Assembly (NCBI GenBank): GCA_024761205.1
Contig: JAMASS010000011.1
Location: forward strand, 62,001 to 126,000
DNA length: 64,000 nucleotides
Direction of reading: 5' to 3'
Source: Limisphaerales bacterium
Lineage (GTDB): Bacteria > Verrucomicrobiota > Verrucomicrobiia > Limisphaerales > AAA164-E04
Below, in pieces: positions 24,929 through 33,740 of this stretch. A model generated the notes under the pieces. It was not told where the DNA came from and made no database searches. It saw nothing but the letters and a program-made list of their open reading frames with translations. The stretch's first letter is position 1. Every line of letters starts with the position of its first letter. A program made the translations under genes and the position numbers.

Positions 24929-26209
24929 ATGGCAAAAATTTTACTAGGACTCATAGCGGCAGGGTTTATTATATTTTTCGTCTTACGAATGATGCCTCGC
25001 TCGACACCTGAGGCCGATCCCGCCGAAGCTGAGGTTGAAAACCTTGCTTCCGGTAGTTCTGCTTCGGTCGAGGCGGCGACCGGAGACTCGCGCTTTCAAC
25101 AGCTGATGAGGAAAATGACCGGTGAAGAAGGCGCGGTTGGAAGGAGTGAGGAGGGATTGCGCCAGTTTGTGCAGCGCGTGGATCCCAATCAGTTGACCTT
25201 TCGTGAGTTGAGTGAGTTGTTCCAGGCGCTTGCGGATGATCCGGAGACGGGGTTGGCTCTGATGGATCGGGTCTTGGAAGATCCTGATCGGCGGTGGAAG
25301 CCAACGGAGAGAGAGAAACTTTTGCGTCGGGCAGGCGCATTGGCAGCGGCCGCGGATTTCGGGAGCCTAGCCAGCCGGTTGGATGCGCTAGAGACGTTCG
25401 CAGATCGATCCGGCTTCGTTCAGGGGGCGGCGGAGGTATTGGCGGACCAAGGGATTGAAGAGAGTTTGATGTGGGTGGAATCCCTGGGGGAGACGGCTTT
25501 ACAGGCCCCGGCCATGTATGGGGTGGGAAAGGCGTGGGTGCAGAAGGAAACCAGTTCGGCGATCCAATGGGCGGAGGGTCTGGAAGATCCGGAAAGCAAG
25601 CGGCACGGGCTTGGCGGTCTGGTCGCAGGATTCGCCTTGGAAGATCCGGAGCAGGCTTATGCCTATGCTCGTGGGGCGTCATCGGAGTTGAGTGATGGAT
25701 TGATCGTGGAGGTTGCGGATGCGATTTCATTGACGGATCCGAAACAGGCATCCGAATGGGTGGTAACGGCTGTGGGCGGTTCCAAGCAAAAAGCTGTGTT
25801 GGAGGAAAGCGTCGAGAGGTGGGCAGAGCAAGATTTTGACGAGGTGGAGAAGTGGTCCTGGCTAGTGGCGAATTCTGATTTGCGCGACACGGTGAGGATT
25901 TCACTGGCGGATTATTGGTCGCACGACGACCCGGAGAAGGCGACGAAATGGGCAGCGGATTTTCCGACGAAGGATGCGCGGGCGCGAGCGTTGGCGAAGA
26001 CGCTGACTCAATGGGCGCAATTCAATCCCCAGGAAGCGGCCAGCTGGTTTCAGAGGCGGCCGGTGGATCTTGAGCAGATTCGTTTGTTGAAACAAGCGTT
26101 GCGGACTCTTGGTGAGGAGGATTTGGCAGCGGCCGAGGCTTGGGTGAACGAAATGACTGAGCCGACGTTTAAGCAGATTGGGCAGCGGACGATTCAATCA
26201 TTGCCTTAA
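24929..26209 (+). CDS. Membrane-anchored helical-repeat protein, unknown function
   Basis: At 426 residues it has one N-terminal anchor (MAKILLGLIAAGFIIFFVLR) followed by an exported or cytoplasmic helical solenoid. The repeated unit has the form W-A-x(5)-D-P-E-x-A: IQWAEGLEDPESKRHGLGGL, FALEDPEQAYAYARGASSEL, ISLTDPKQASEWVVTAVGGS, DYWSHDDPEKATKWAADFPT and WAQFNPQEAASWFQRRPVD. Such repeats are frequent in uncharacterised Verrucomicrobia and Planctomycetes proteins; no activity is known. The gene is intact, divergent from the PQQ-type gene by 90 bases and convergent with the thioesterase. A scaffold or protein-interaction role is only a guess. Confidence 0.75.
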   Translation: MAKILLGLIAAGFIIFFVLRMMPRSTPEADPAEAEVENLASGSSASVEAATGDSRFQQLMRKMTGEEGAVGRSEEGLRQFVQRVDPNQLTFRELSELFQALADDPETGLALMDRVLEDPDRRWKPTEREKLLRRAGALAAAADFGSLASRLDALETFADRSGFVQGAAEVLADQGIEESLMWVESLGETALQAPAMYGVGKAWVQKETSSAIQWAEGLEDPESKRHGLGGLVAGFALEDPEQAYAYARGASSELSDGLIVEVADAISLTDPKQASEWVVTAVGGSKQKAVLEESVERWAEQDFDEVEKWSWLVANSDLRDTVRISLADYWSHDDPEKATKWAADFPTKDARARALAKTLTQWAQFNPQEAASWFQRRPVDLEQIRLLKQALRTLGEEDLAAAEAWVNEMTEPTFKQIGQRTIQSLP

Positions 26210-26241
26210 AGGGAGGGCTTACCGACCTTGGCACGAAAAGC

Positions 26242-26637
26242 TCAGCTCAGTTTCTTAGCTACGTTTGCTGCGAGTCGGTTTATTTGAATCACCCGGAGTT
26301 TGTGGGTGCCTTTGCAGATGAGTTCGGCATCGTCCCACGCCCGCAGTTCAAAGGAGAATTGAGATTTGTCGCTGAAGATGACCTTTGCTTGGCAGGTGAC
26401 GTTCGCACCGATCGGGCTGGCGGCCAGATGTTCCACCTCTACCTGAATGCCTACCGTACTCTCGGTCGGTTCGAGAAAAGGCAGCATGGCCTCACGAGCC
26501 GTATGTTCTAGGAACCAAATGAGCCAGGGGGTTGAAAGAATCTCGGGCATGCCATGGGTGGCGAAGTCGATGATATGCTGTTTGGTGACCGAGAATCGGA
26601 TCTCGGCAGTTTGGCCAATTCGGGGGCGAGATTTCAT
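26242..26637 (-). CDS. Hotdog-fold thioesterase, fluoroacetyl-CoA thioesterase (FlK)-like
   Basis: This 131-residue single hotdog domain has the FlK-type pattern: MPEILSTPWLIWFLEHTARE places the Thr and Glu of the active site, and TVGIQVEVEHLAASPIGANV holds the conserved His and the dimer strand. The end, FELRAWDDAELICKGTHKLR, is also typical. Related proteins hydrolyse small acyl-CoA esters; specificity cannot be read from sequence. It is intact and convergent with the repeat-protein gene, and its upstream neighbour on the strand is a decayed kinase whose 3' end lies 16 bases before this start, so it may once have been the last gene of that operon. Confidence 0.8.
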   Translation of the reverse strand: MKSRPRIGQTAEIRFSVTKQHIIDFATHGMPEILSTPWLIWFLEHTAREAMLPFLEPTESTVGIQVEVEHLAASPIGANVTCQAKVIFSDKSQFSFELRAWDDAELICKGTHKLRVIQINRLAANVAKKLS

Positions 26638-26652
26638 CTGTAAATCGGGGAA

Positions 26653-28247
26653 TTAGGTTGGGACATGTGGCTCGAGGCGGTTTTGAGTGCTTTCAGACCA
26701 AAGGGCTTTGGAAGAAAATCTGCAAATCCTGCCGCTCGGAGTTCTTTGATGGTTGATTGTTCGGCGTAGCCACAGGTGGCGATTACGGTGATGTTCGGGG
26801 CAAGATACTGTATCTGCTTGAGCGTTAGCAGCCCTCATTCCGTTTGCAACTGTGAGGTCAAGAGAGACTAGTTGAAAGGGTTTTCCGGCTTGAAGTGCGG
26901 TTTGGTAATGTCTGATCACCTCGGGCGTCATTGCTCGCCTTGGTGGCTTTGTGTCCGATGATGTTGGCCATGTATTTGACGGCTTTGCGGATGGCTGCTT
27001 CTCATCGTCCATAAACAAAAGTCACCGACCGCTTCTGGTGCAATAGCGGGCGTCGGATTGGCTTCGCTGAGTGTTGAAGATCCCCACTGAGCGGGTAGTC
27101 AGAGGGTAAATGTGCTGCCTTTCCCGCAGTTGAGTTGGCGGTAAAGCGTCCTCCATTGTTGCCGAATGATGGCGTGCGAGGTCGCTAGACCGAGGCCATA
27201 GCCTTGTTGTTTCGTGGTGAAGACTGGGGCAAAGACCTTGGTGAGTTCCTTTTGATCAATCCCTCCGCCCGTGTCCTCTATGGCGATGCTAATGTGAACT
27301 CCCTGATCGAGGTTGAGCGGCGCTGCGTGTTCCGTAATGGTCTCGTTCTTCGTCGTAATGGTTGCCGTGCCGCCGTCATTCATGGCTTGCCGTGCATTGG
27401 TGGCAGCATTTTGCAACACTTGTTGATCCTGATCGAGTGAGGTCCGCCAGAGGTGGGGCTCTTGCTGCTGTTTCAAGCTGGTTCCGTGACCATTGAGCGC
27501 GAGGTGAGCGGCTTTGCCGATCAGCTTTTCCACAGAGCTTGGTGTTTTCTCCGGTTTGCCGCTGGACGAAAAAGTAAGGAGTTTCTTCGTGAAGTTCTGA
27601 TCTTTGCGGGTGTCCTGAAGGAGTTTGTTCCTTGGCGTTCCTAGTTCGTTCTTGCGTGTGATAAAAGATAGGGGTCCGAGGATGGAACTCAGCATGTTGT
27701 TAAAATCGTGTGTAATCCCAACGGCCAATGTCCTCACCCTGCTCTAGTTTTTGCACCTTATTGAGTTCGGCGTTGTTGAGGCGTTGGTGCGTGATGTCGG
27801 GGAGAATGCAGAGTATGAGGTCGTTCGCGTTATCGTCCGGGTGCGAAATCAGACTTAGATTCATGTCAAGCGTTTTGTCTTTGATCTCGAGATTCTTTTG
27901 GTAGGGCTGAGCAGGCGCGGGTTGTAAGCGTGAACGGGTTTTCGGGGAGAGGACGCCACAAGAAACGGAGCAACTTTGGCAACCGAGGTTCCCGGGTTTT
28001 GCGGGATCGAAACTCTATTTCAGCAGCTATTTATTGAATTTTCCGTTGGTGAGAGTCATCCGCAGGTGCGAGTCGAGGATAAGATGCCGTCCATGATCGA
28101 GTCGATCGTGATCCGGTATTCGTTCCGAGATTGAATGAGCGCGTGGTTTGAATGTCACAGCTCCGCCACCATTTTCCACGAGGTACATGCGACCAGCACG
28201 ATGAAGATCAGACAGATAATCAGAAAAATTCGCCAGAACAGGCTCAT
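26653..28247 (-). pseudogene. Hybrid histidine kinase (PAS-HK-receiver), frameshifted
   Basis: The start at 28247 gives one membrane helix (MSLFWRIFLIICLIFIVLVA). PAS-like pieces follow (NEYRITIDSIMDGIL; KNLEIKDKTLDMNLSLISHP). The kinase part is one 212-residue ORF (27099-27737): the H-box ITHDFNNMLSSILGPLSFIT with the phospho-acceptor His, N-box NAATNARQAMNDGGTATITT, G1 box IEDTGGGIDQKEL and G2 box GYGLGLATSHAI. Beyond 27050 a receiver domain appears in fragments (FMDDEKQP; AGKPFQLVSLDLTVANGM with the phosphorylatable Asp). At least five frame breaks separate these parts. It is dead, and its ATG overlaps the stop of the FIST gene, showing a former sensor operon. Confidence 0.8.
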
Positions 28248-29205
28248 CTACTAGTTTTACCGGTTGCCAAAAACGAGGAACGAAGTGGAGAGTTGGCCGT
28301 GTCGATTGCCGAGCTCTGGAATGTGGTCCTGTTCGCCGTCGGACAGGCCGCGATAAATGGAGCGTTGTTATTGGCTCGTTTGACTATCGGAGCGATCTTT
28401 TTCAATTCGTCGGAAGATAGGGCATCAATCACTCCGCCGCAGAAGTAACCGATCTCAAAGAGAATCTCAGAATCCAGTCCTGCGTTGGTATTAGCGCGGG
28501 CGGGCAAGTGACTGATTCGATTGATTAGTGTATCCCAGGCGCTTTGGCTTAGGCAGGGCCGAGCTCTCCCCGCGACGTCGATACGGACGTCTAGTGTGTG
28601 ATGTTCGAAGTTGGGCGCCACGATCGTGTGGTGATAGCAGTTTTGGTTTTGCGGAGTGGTGAGTTGCTTGCAGGCGGATTCAGATCGCGAAGGCGGCGAG
28701 CTATGTCGGCATCTCCCTGTGCGCAGAGCGGAATGAGCTTGCCACTGAACTAGGCATCATAGACATCAATAGCCGAACGGTCATCGAGTTTGAAGATGCG
28801 GCGTCCCGCCGGCTTGGTAATCACGGCTGAAGCGGTCATTTCTGTATATTGAAGTCTGCTTTATGGACCCATCCAAGGGGAAGATCCGTGTACAAAACGG
28901 CCAAGGAGTTCCCATTGCCCGGAATCACGTGGTCGACACCATTGGTCCGGAGACCTCTCGAAATGAGGTGTCTTCCAGGATGGGAACGTTGGTTCCGATG
29001 ACGGACTCCAAACCCTCCAAGGCTGCTTCCTCGTTGTCGAATGCGGGCGTGACGAGAACTATCTGGGGCGCTTCGGATGGTTGTTTGCCTACTGTTTCAA
29101 TGGCGTGGAGCAAGGCTTGTTTGGCAGTGCTTGGCACTGAGGGAAAGTCATTGTAGCTGCTAGAGGCGGCCCTGATTGAATATCATCCGTTGAGGCGGTC
29201 ATCAT
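28244..29205 (-). pseudogene. FIST-domain sensor protein, frameshifted
   Basis: The N-terminal part reads STAKQALLHAIETVGKQPSE and IGTNVPILEDTSFREVSGPM, the FIST_N signature. Next come VITKPAGRRIFKLDDRSAID followed by a stop, and a FIST_C-like stretch GLDSEILFEIGYFCGGVIDA then KKIAPIVKRANNNAPFIAAC. FIST domains are thought to sense small molecules and occur beside or fused to signal-transduction proteins. Here the stop overlaps the start of the hybrid kinase (ATGA), an arrangement expected for a sensor-kinase pair. Several frameshifts and a nonsense codon break it; the second half survives as a 125-residue ORF. Confidence 0.7.
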
Positions 29206-29286
29206 GCTAAGACTGCGAGAGATGGTCCCTTCTTTTTGTCTTGGCCTTGTTGAGGCCGGAGTCGAGAAAGGATAGCAGGGAGCCGG

Positions 29287-29490
29287 TCAGTCTGGCCGCA
29301 GAAGCATGAGCTGCTGGCCGATGATCTGTCGCGTGTCTTTGAGAACGATACTGTGATCTTTCGCATGGCTATCGAGAATCACGACGAAATCAAGCCGGCG
29401 GGCTTCGCTTGCTGTCTCTAATGCCTGCGCGAGCGCCTCTTTGACTGCTATTTCCGGATCTAGGATGAACACGCGTCCCGGTATCAACAT
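29287..29490 (-). CDS. Unidentified 67-residue ORF upstream of the FIST gene
   Basis: The frame reads MLIPGRVFILDPEIAVKEAL, AQALETASEARRLDFVVILD, then ends IIGQQLMLLRPD. It is open for about 15 more codons upstream without ATG. The beta-alpha alternation suggests part of a compact domain, but I recognise no family. Being on the same strand and 82 bases ahead of the FIST pseudogene, it is probably another scrap of that sensory operon. Confidence 0.3.
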   Translation of the reverse strand: MLIPGRVFILDPEIAVKEALAQALETASEARRLDFVVILDSHAKDHSIVLKDTRQIIGQQLMLLRPD

Positions 29491-29685
29491 GAACGCCTTC
29501 GATTGCCCGATGCGCAGACCGTTCCTTTTGGGCGGGTGGGCTGATTTGGGTCATTAGCGGTTGCGTCGAGGGCTTCCATAAAGGGAAGAAGAGAACGGCA
29601 CACCGAGTGTGGTCAGACCGCTGCTCAGGGCCGGATAAGCGGATTTTATGCGAGGAACTGTCTTGTCTGTCTTAAGTGATGATGC

Positions 29686-30340
29686 TTGGGAGTTAATGTC
29701 TGCTTTAGTCTGAGAAGTCGCCGATCTTCGAAATCTGCTGGGACTCAGTTTGTGCAGGGCGCTGTGGATCGAATGACGGATTGCCTCGTTCGATCCAACG
29801 CTAACTGTGGCGGCACATTTCGGATGTCGAAACAGACGGATGATATTCTGAAGGAAGCTCATTGGGCGCTGGCGGACTTTCTCCATGTGTCTTCGCTGGA
29901 CGAAATCATTTTTAGGGCGAATATGACTTCGCTGACCTTTAGTGTGTCTCAGGCGCTGGGCTCCTGGCTGCGACCGGGGGATGAAATCGTGATCACTCGA
30001 TTGGATCATGACGCGAATATTCGGCCTTGGGTGGCGACTGGCGGAGGATTGCGAGGCTACGGTGCGATAGCCGGATTTTGATCCTTCTGATTGTCGTCTC
30101 TGCTTGGATCAGCTTGATGAGCTTTTGAATGAGCGGATCCATCTAGTCGCCGTTGGGTTGGCGTCGAATTTGGTGGGTACTGTCAATCCCGTAAGAGTCA
30201 TCGCCGAGAGGTCTCACCGTTTTGAGGCGAATGTTTTCGTGGATGCTCAAGCGTTGGGGCGGATTTTCTGGTTTGTAGTCTCTATAAGTTTTTTGGCCCA
30301 CACCAAGGAGTCCTTTTGCTCTTTTTGGGTGTCGATCGAT
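29686..30340 (+). pseudogene. Class V aminotransferase (cysteine desulfurase-like), N-terminal part
   Basis: The readable frame gives VDRMTDCLVRSNANCGGTFR, HWALADFLHVSSLDEIIFRA, NMTSLTFSVSQALGSWLRPG and DEIVITRLDHDANIRPWVAT. This is the standard N-terminal half of SufS/NifS-like PLP enzymes, including the D-H-x-A-N motif. Later frames give VGVEFGG and, near the expected cofactor lysine, SLYKFFGPHQGVLLLFLGV. After about 30340 the sequence changes into a nitrilase fragment. Several stops interrupt it. The substrate group (selenocysteine lyase-like or isopenicillin epimerase-like) cannot be told. Confidence 0.7.
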
Positions 30341-30793
30341 TTACGACGTCGGGGGAACCGCCTCTTTGCGGTTGAGATGGCAGGGGCGGTGCGCTTGGGG
30401 ATGAACATTCGCTACGATGCCACGTTTCCTGAGGCTGCCAGAGTCCTGTTGTTGGGCGGCGGCGGGTCTGATTGCGCTACCCACGAATTGGCCGCCTAGT
30501 TCGGAAGCTACAGCCAGGGGCGTGATCAATGCGCGCGCGTTGGAGAACATCTACTATGCCACCGTCAACGGGTGGGTGTTGAAAATGGTTTTGGATTCAT
30601 TGGTTGTAGTCGAATCTGTGGCCCCAACGGGCAGACGTTGGCGGATGCGGATCATCGGGACGAGACCATCCTTTATGCGGATATCGACTTAGCGGAAGCG
30701 CACAATAAACATGTCGTTCGAGTGGCTCGCCGTGAAATTCACCGGTTCCGTGATCGACGCCCTGACCTTTACGGACAGGCCACTCGTGATTAA
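30341..30793 (+). pseudogene. Carbon-nitrogen hydrolase (nitrilase superfamily), C-terminal part
   Basis: Plus-strand frames read LFAVEMAGAVRLGMNIRYDA, TFPEAARVLLLGG, LIALPTNWPPSSEATARGVI, NARALENIYYATVNG and GFIGCSRICGPNGQTLADAD. The stop is at about 30793. This order follows the nitrilase fold after the lysine region; the nucleophilic Cys that should precede CYDxxFPE is replaced (the motif reads RYDATFPE). The 5' half, with the catalytic Glu and Lys, is missing and replaced by the aminotransferase fragment. It is a deletion chimera with additional frameshifts. Confidence 0.7.
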
Positions 30794-30807
30794 GGAGTCA
30801 GTCGCTT

Positions 30808-31968
30808 CTACGGAGACGAATGAGTCGCGCTGATCCAGGCTGCCTTTGGCCAAGGATAGCTGCCGGGCTTGATACAGAGAAGGGTGTTGCTGCGAGTATC
30901 CTTTGGGTGGAGGCAGCCGACCCCAGTGAATGTTGTGGTTGCCGCTTCGAAACGAGTCCAGCCCATTCGCTTTAGGAGGGCGGAGGCGGTAGCACCGCCT
31001 TCGATGAATAATTGTGATGGCGTGGTTTGTTGAATGATCGCTACCGCGATATCGACCAACCGGGCAAGGAGATTTTCCGAATCCCCCCAACCATCGTGTT
31101 GCCGGACTGAGGCATCCGGTTGCCCAATCGCAATCATGGCCCGTTGCCTGATCCGTAGGGATTCAACAGCTTTTTGGATTCCGTCTTCGGTTGAGTCCAC
31201 TGGAAACACAGGGACGTCGTGTTTGGCAGCGAACGAGGCAAGGCCTTGTTGCCACGAAGCAAGGCTCCCGCAAATGAAAAGACGGCTGGTCGATGTCGAA
31301 AGGACTTGGCGTTCGATGCAGGTTTCGTGAGCTGGGTCTTTGACCCGATTAAGGAGCGACGAGAAGAACTCAGCAGCACCCGCGGGTAAGGTTTGGTCAT
31401 GAACTTCCGTCGCTCTGAAATCGAGATCTTCCCCTGTGAAGACGTCTGGTATCACTATTCCAGTCCTCGGGCTGGATTGATCGGCAGAGACATTCGTTCG
31501 AGGCAGGGAACCCTGATGACCCAGTGCTTTGATGACCTCTGCTTGTTGCTGCGGGTATTCCGGATCATGCGCAAAGACGGTTTGGTCCAGGGGAATGCCG
31601 TTGATTCGATAAATGCCATCGGTGATATAACGTTTTTTTTCGGGATTGGCAGGGATGAAGAGGATTCTTTCGTAACCGCCCGTTTGAGCAACAGTCTCAA
31701 GTTCCGCCACAATGTTTCCTCGCAACGCGGAATCGGTCTTCTTATAGGTCCACTTAGGGCCTAATGAGCGGGCTAATGTGTAGGCATTTCGAACGCGTTG
31801 TTTGGCCTCGGCGGGGGAACAGGAGCGAGATTGAGCATCCACCGCGAGGACTTCTGCTCGGCTGCTGGTATCGATTACCGTTTGGACCTCGGCGGTGTAT
31901 CCTTGCGCCGCAGCAATTCCAGCTAATTCAGCCGCACCGCTCAGGTCATCGGCAAGGATCAGGATCAT
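30808..31968 (-). CDS. Four-carbon acid sugar kinase (DUF1537 family)
   Basis: The 386 residues comprise the two domains of the family: N-terminal sugar-binding MILILADDLSGAAELAGIAA, KWTYKKTDSALRGNIVAELE and FIPANPEKKRYITDGIYRIN, and C-terminal nucleotide-binding LFIEGGATASALLKRMGWTR then TGVGCLHP. Characterised members (DtnK, DenK, OtnK, LtnK types) phosphorylate D-threonate, erythronate or related acids at C4. The gene follows a pdxA homologue by 24 bases on the same strand; this pairing is the known signature of the pathway in which PdxA2 oxidises the 4-phospho acid to dihydroxyacetone phosphate. I infer D-threonate or D-erythronate as substrate. The length is slightly short but the frame is intact. 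Confidence 0.88.
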   Translation of the reverse strand: MILILADDLSGAAELAGIAAAQGYTAEVQTVIDTSSRAEVLAVDAQSRSCSPAEAKQRVRNAYTLARSLGPKWTYKKTDSALRGNIVAELETVAQTGGYERILFIPANPEKKRYITDGIYRINGIPLDQTVFAHDPEYPQQQAEVIKALGHQGSLPRTNVSADQSSPRTGIVIPDVFTGEDLDFRATEVHDQTLPAGAAEFFSSLLNRVKDPAHETCIERQVLSTSTSRLFICGSLASWQQGLASFAAKHDVPVFPVDSTEDGIQKAVESLRIRQRAMIAIGQPDASVRQHDGWGDSENLLARLVDIAVAIIQQTTPSQLFIEGGATASALLKRMGWTRFEAATTTFTGVGCLHPKDTRSNTLLCIKPGSYPWPKAAWISATHSSP

Positions 31969-31992
31969 GATCGCAGTGAACCTAACAATTTG

Positions 31993-32994
31993 CTACGAGG
32001 ACTGACCGCTTAGCTTTACCGCGAGGCGGATTGCGCTGTAGAGGCTCGCCGGAGTGGCTTTTCCTTGCCAGGCAATGTCGAGCGCCGTTCCGTGGTCAAC
32101 GCTCGTCCGAATGATCGGCAATCCGAGCGTCGTGTTCACGGCCGAGTCGAAGGCCAAGGCTTTCACGGGTATGTGACCTTGGTCGTGATACATGCAAACA
32201 AAGACGTCTGTCGTCTTTCGTTTGCGAGGCAGGAATGCCGTGTCTGGTGGGAGCGGGCCTTCAATGTTCATACCTTGCCGGCGGGCGGTTTCAATTGCGG
32301 GGATAATGACTCGCTCTTCTTCGTTGTCCCCAAAGAGACCATGTTCACCCGCATGGGGATTGAGCCCGCAGACGACGATTTTGGGCTTCCTTCCTCTGAT
32401 GTATTTCAGGTTTTCCGCGGAGAGTTGGATCACTTCCAGGACGCGATCGGTAGTCAGAAGCTGTGGAACTTCTGCGTATCCAACGTGAACGGTGACAAAG
32501 GTGCAGGTGATCTCTTCTGAATACTGCATCATGCACCAGCGTTTCGATCCCGCGCGATAAGCGAAGATATCTGTGTGTCCGGGAAATCTGACGCCCGCCT
32601 GACTCAATGCTTCCTTGTTGATTGGCGCAGTGGTGACGGCGGCGACATGGCCGGCGAGGGTCGCGTCGATGGCGCGATTAATGTAGGCGTAGCTCGCTGC
32701 GCCAGTGTTGGCGCCTACTTGGCCAGGTTGGAAGGTTTCGTGATCGACGGCCGGTACATCAACAATCGTGGGTTCATTAAGGTCGGCCTCCAGATTAAGA
32801 TGATCGTATGCGATGGTGGGGGCGTGGAGCGGGAGCTCAAGTTGTTTGGCACAGCGATGAAGGATTTTGTGGTCCCCAAACACTGCCGGAACGCATCTTC
32901 CAGTGACTTCTAAATGACCTAATGCGTGAAGGCAAATCTCCGGACCGACGCCTGCCGGATCCCCCATGGTGATACCGATGATGGGTTTCTTCAT
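31993..32994 (-). CDS. pdxA: PdxA family dehydrogenase, probably PdxA2 of acid-sugar catabolism
   Basis: At 333 residues this is full length. Motifs: PIIGITMGDPAGVGPEICLH at the start, FPGHTDIFAYRAG (metal-binding His), VCGLNPHAGEHGLFGDNEEE, FVCMYHDQGHIPVKALAFDS (second metal His) and LPIIRTSVDHGTALDIAWQG. PdxA proper oxidises 4-phosphohydroxy-L-threonine for vitamin B6 synthesis, whereas PdxA2 oxidises 4-phospho-D-threonate or -erythronate. Because the gene forms an operon with a DUF1537 kinase and no pdxJ is near, the catabolic role is preferred. Sequence alone does not exclude a B6 role or dual function. Confidence 0.88.
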   Translation of the reverse strand: MKKPIIGITMGDPAGVGPEICLHALGHLEVTGRCVPAVFGDHKILHRCAKQLELPLHAPTIAYDHLNLEADLNEPTIVDVPAVDHETFQPGQVGANTGAASYAYINRAIDATLAGHVAAVTTAPINKEALSQAGVRFPGHTDIFAYRAGSKRWCMMQYSEEITCTFVTVHVGYAEVPQLLTTDRVLEVIQLSAENLKYIRGRKPKIVVCGLNPHAGEHGLFGDNEEERVIIPAIETARRQGMNIEGPLPPDTAFLPRKRKTTDVFVCMYHDQGHIPVKALAFDSAVNTTLGLPIIRTSVDHGTALDIAWQGKATPASLYSAIRLAVKLSGQSS

Positions 32995-33740
32995 TCGTTG
33001 CCCGAGAAAAATAGGACATTCGGGCTCGAATGCCGATGGATTTCGCGAATCCGACGGAGCTGCGAGAGCAGGTTTGTTTAGAGAAGCGGGGCTCGCCTGG
33101 ATTTCTCGCTAATAAAGGCTATCGCAATGGCAGAGAGGCTGGCTGAGGCATGGGGATTGCCTCCATGTCTGCCCCACTCCTTCCGTTGCTGTGCACTCCG
33201 CCGGCAAGCCGCCGCAGGAAGCCAGCAGGGGCAAGTGCTGCCCGGGGTGTTTTCTCTTGGTTCAGCCGGGCCTGCAATCCGGTGCCGCGGTTCTTGGTCT
33301 TAGCCGGCCGCTGGAGCCAGCGGCTTCCGAGAGACCGTCCGCCAAGGAACCCAACGGGCGCGGGCGGGTCGAGCATGCTTCGCCGGACATCACCTCCCCC
33401 CTCCTTCCAGAAGCTATCAAAAGCCGACTCATTGCGGCCTCCATTGGCGAGAAACCCGGGCTAGCGGCTGAGTTCAAGTGCGTGGCTGGTGCAGTGCCGG
33501 TAATTCCTTTTTGTTATCTCCTGAAATGAGGCAAGTAATCTTCAGTTAACGAGAATGCCTCAGGAATACTGACCGGAGCGACCCTATTAATGACGCTCGT
33601 CGTTGACTTGAGGCTAAAATCAGTAATGGTAAACATCTGTCAGCGGCGTTCCCGTCTCTGCAAGAATGAGGCTGATCGTCGTCACAGTACCGCCGAAGGA
33701 GTGGTATTGGCTGTTCTCTGCGGGAGGCCAACCGGCGCGT
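32995..33740. other. Intergenic stretch with no supported gene
   Basis: About 750 bases upstream of pdxA. ORFs on both strands at 33119-33530 are Pro/Arg/Gly-rich with no domain and look like chance frames in GC-rich sequence. From about 33560 downward the text is the degraded 3' end or trailer of the beta-helix pseudogene. No promoter, hairpin or RNA gene could be supported. Confidence 0.4.

Noticed and set aside
24969-25904. 311-residue minus-strand ORF
   Set aside because: Pro/Ser/Arg-rich shadow of the repeat-protein gene on the other strand.
33119-33530. Overlapping ORFs on both strands
   Set aside because: GC-rich chance frames without a domain, start signal or conserved pattern.
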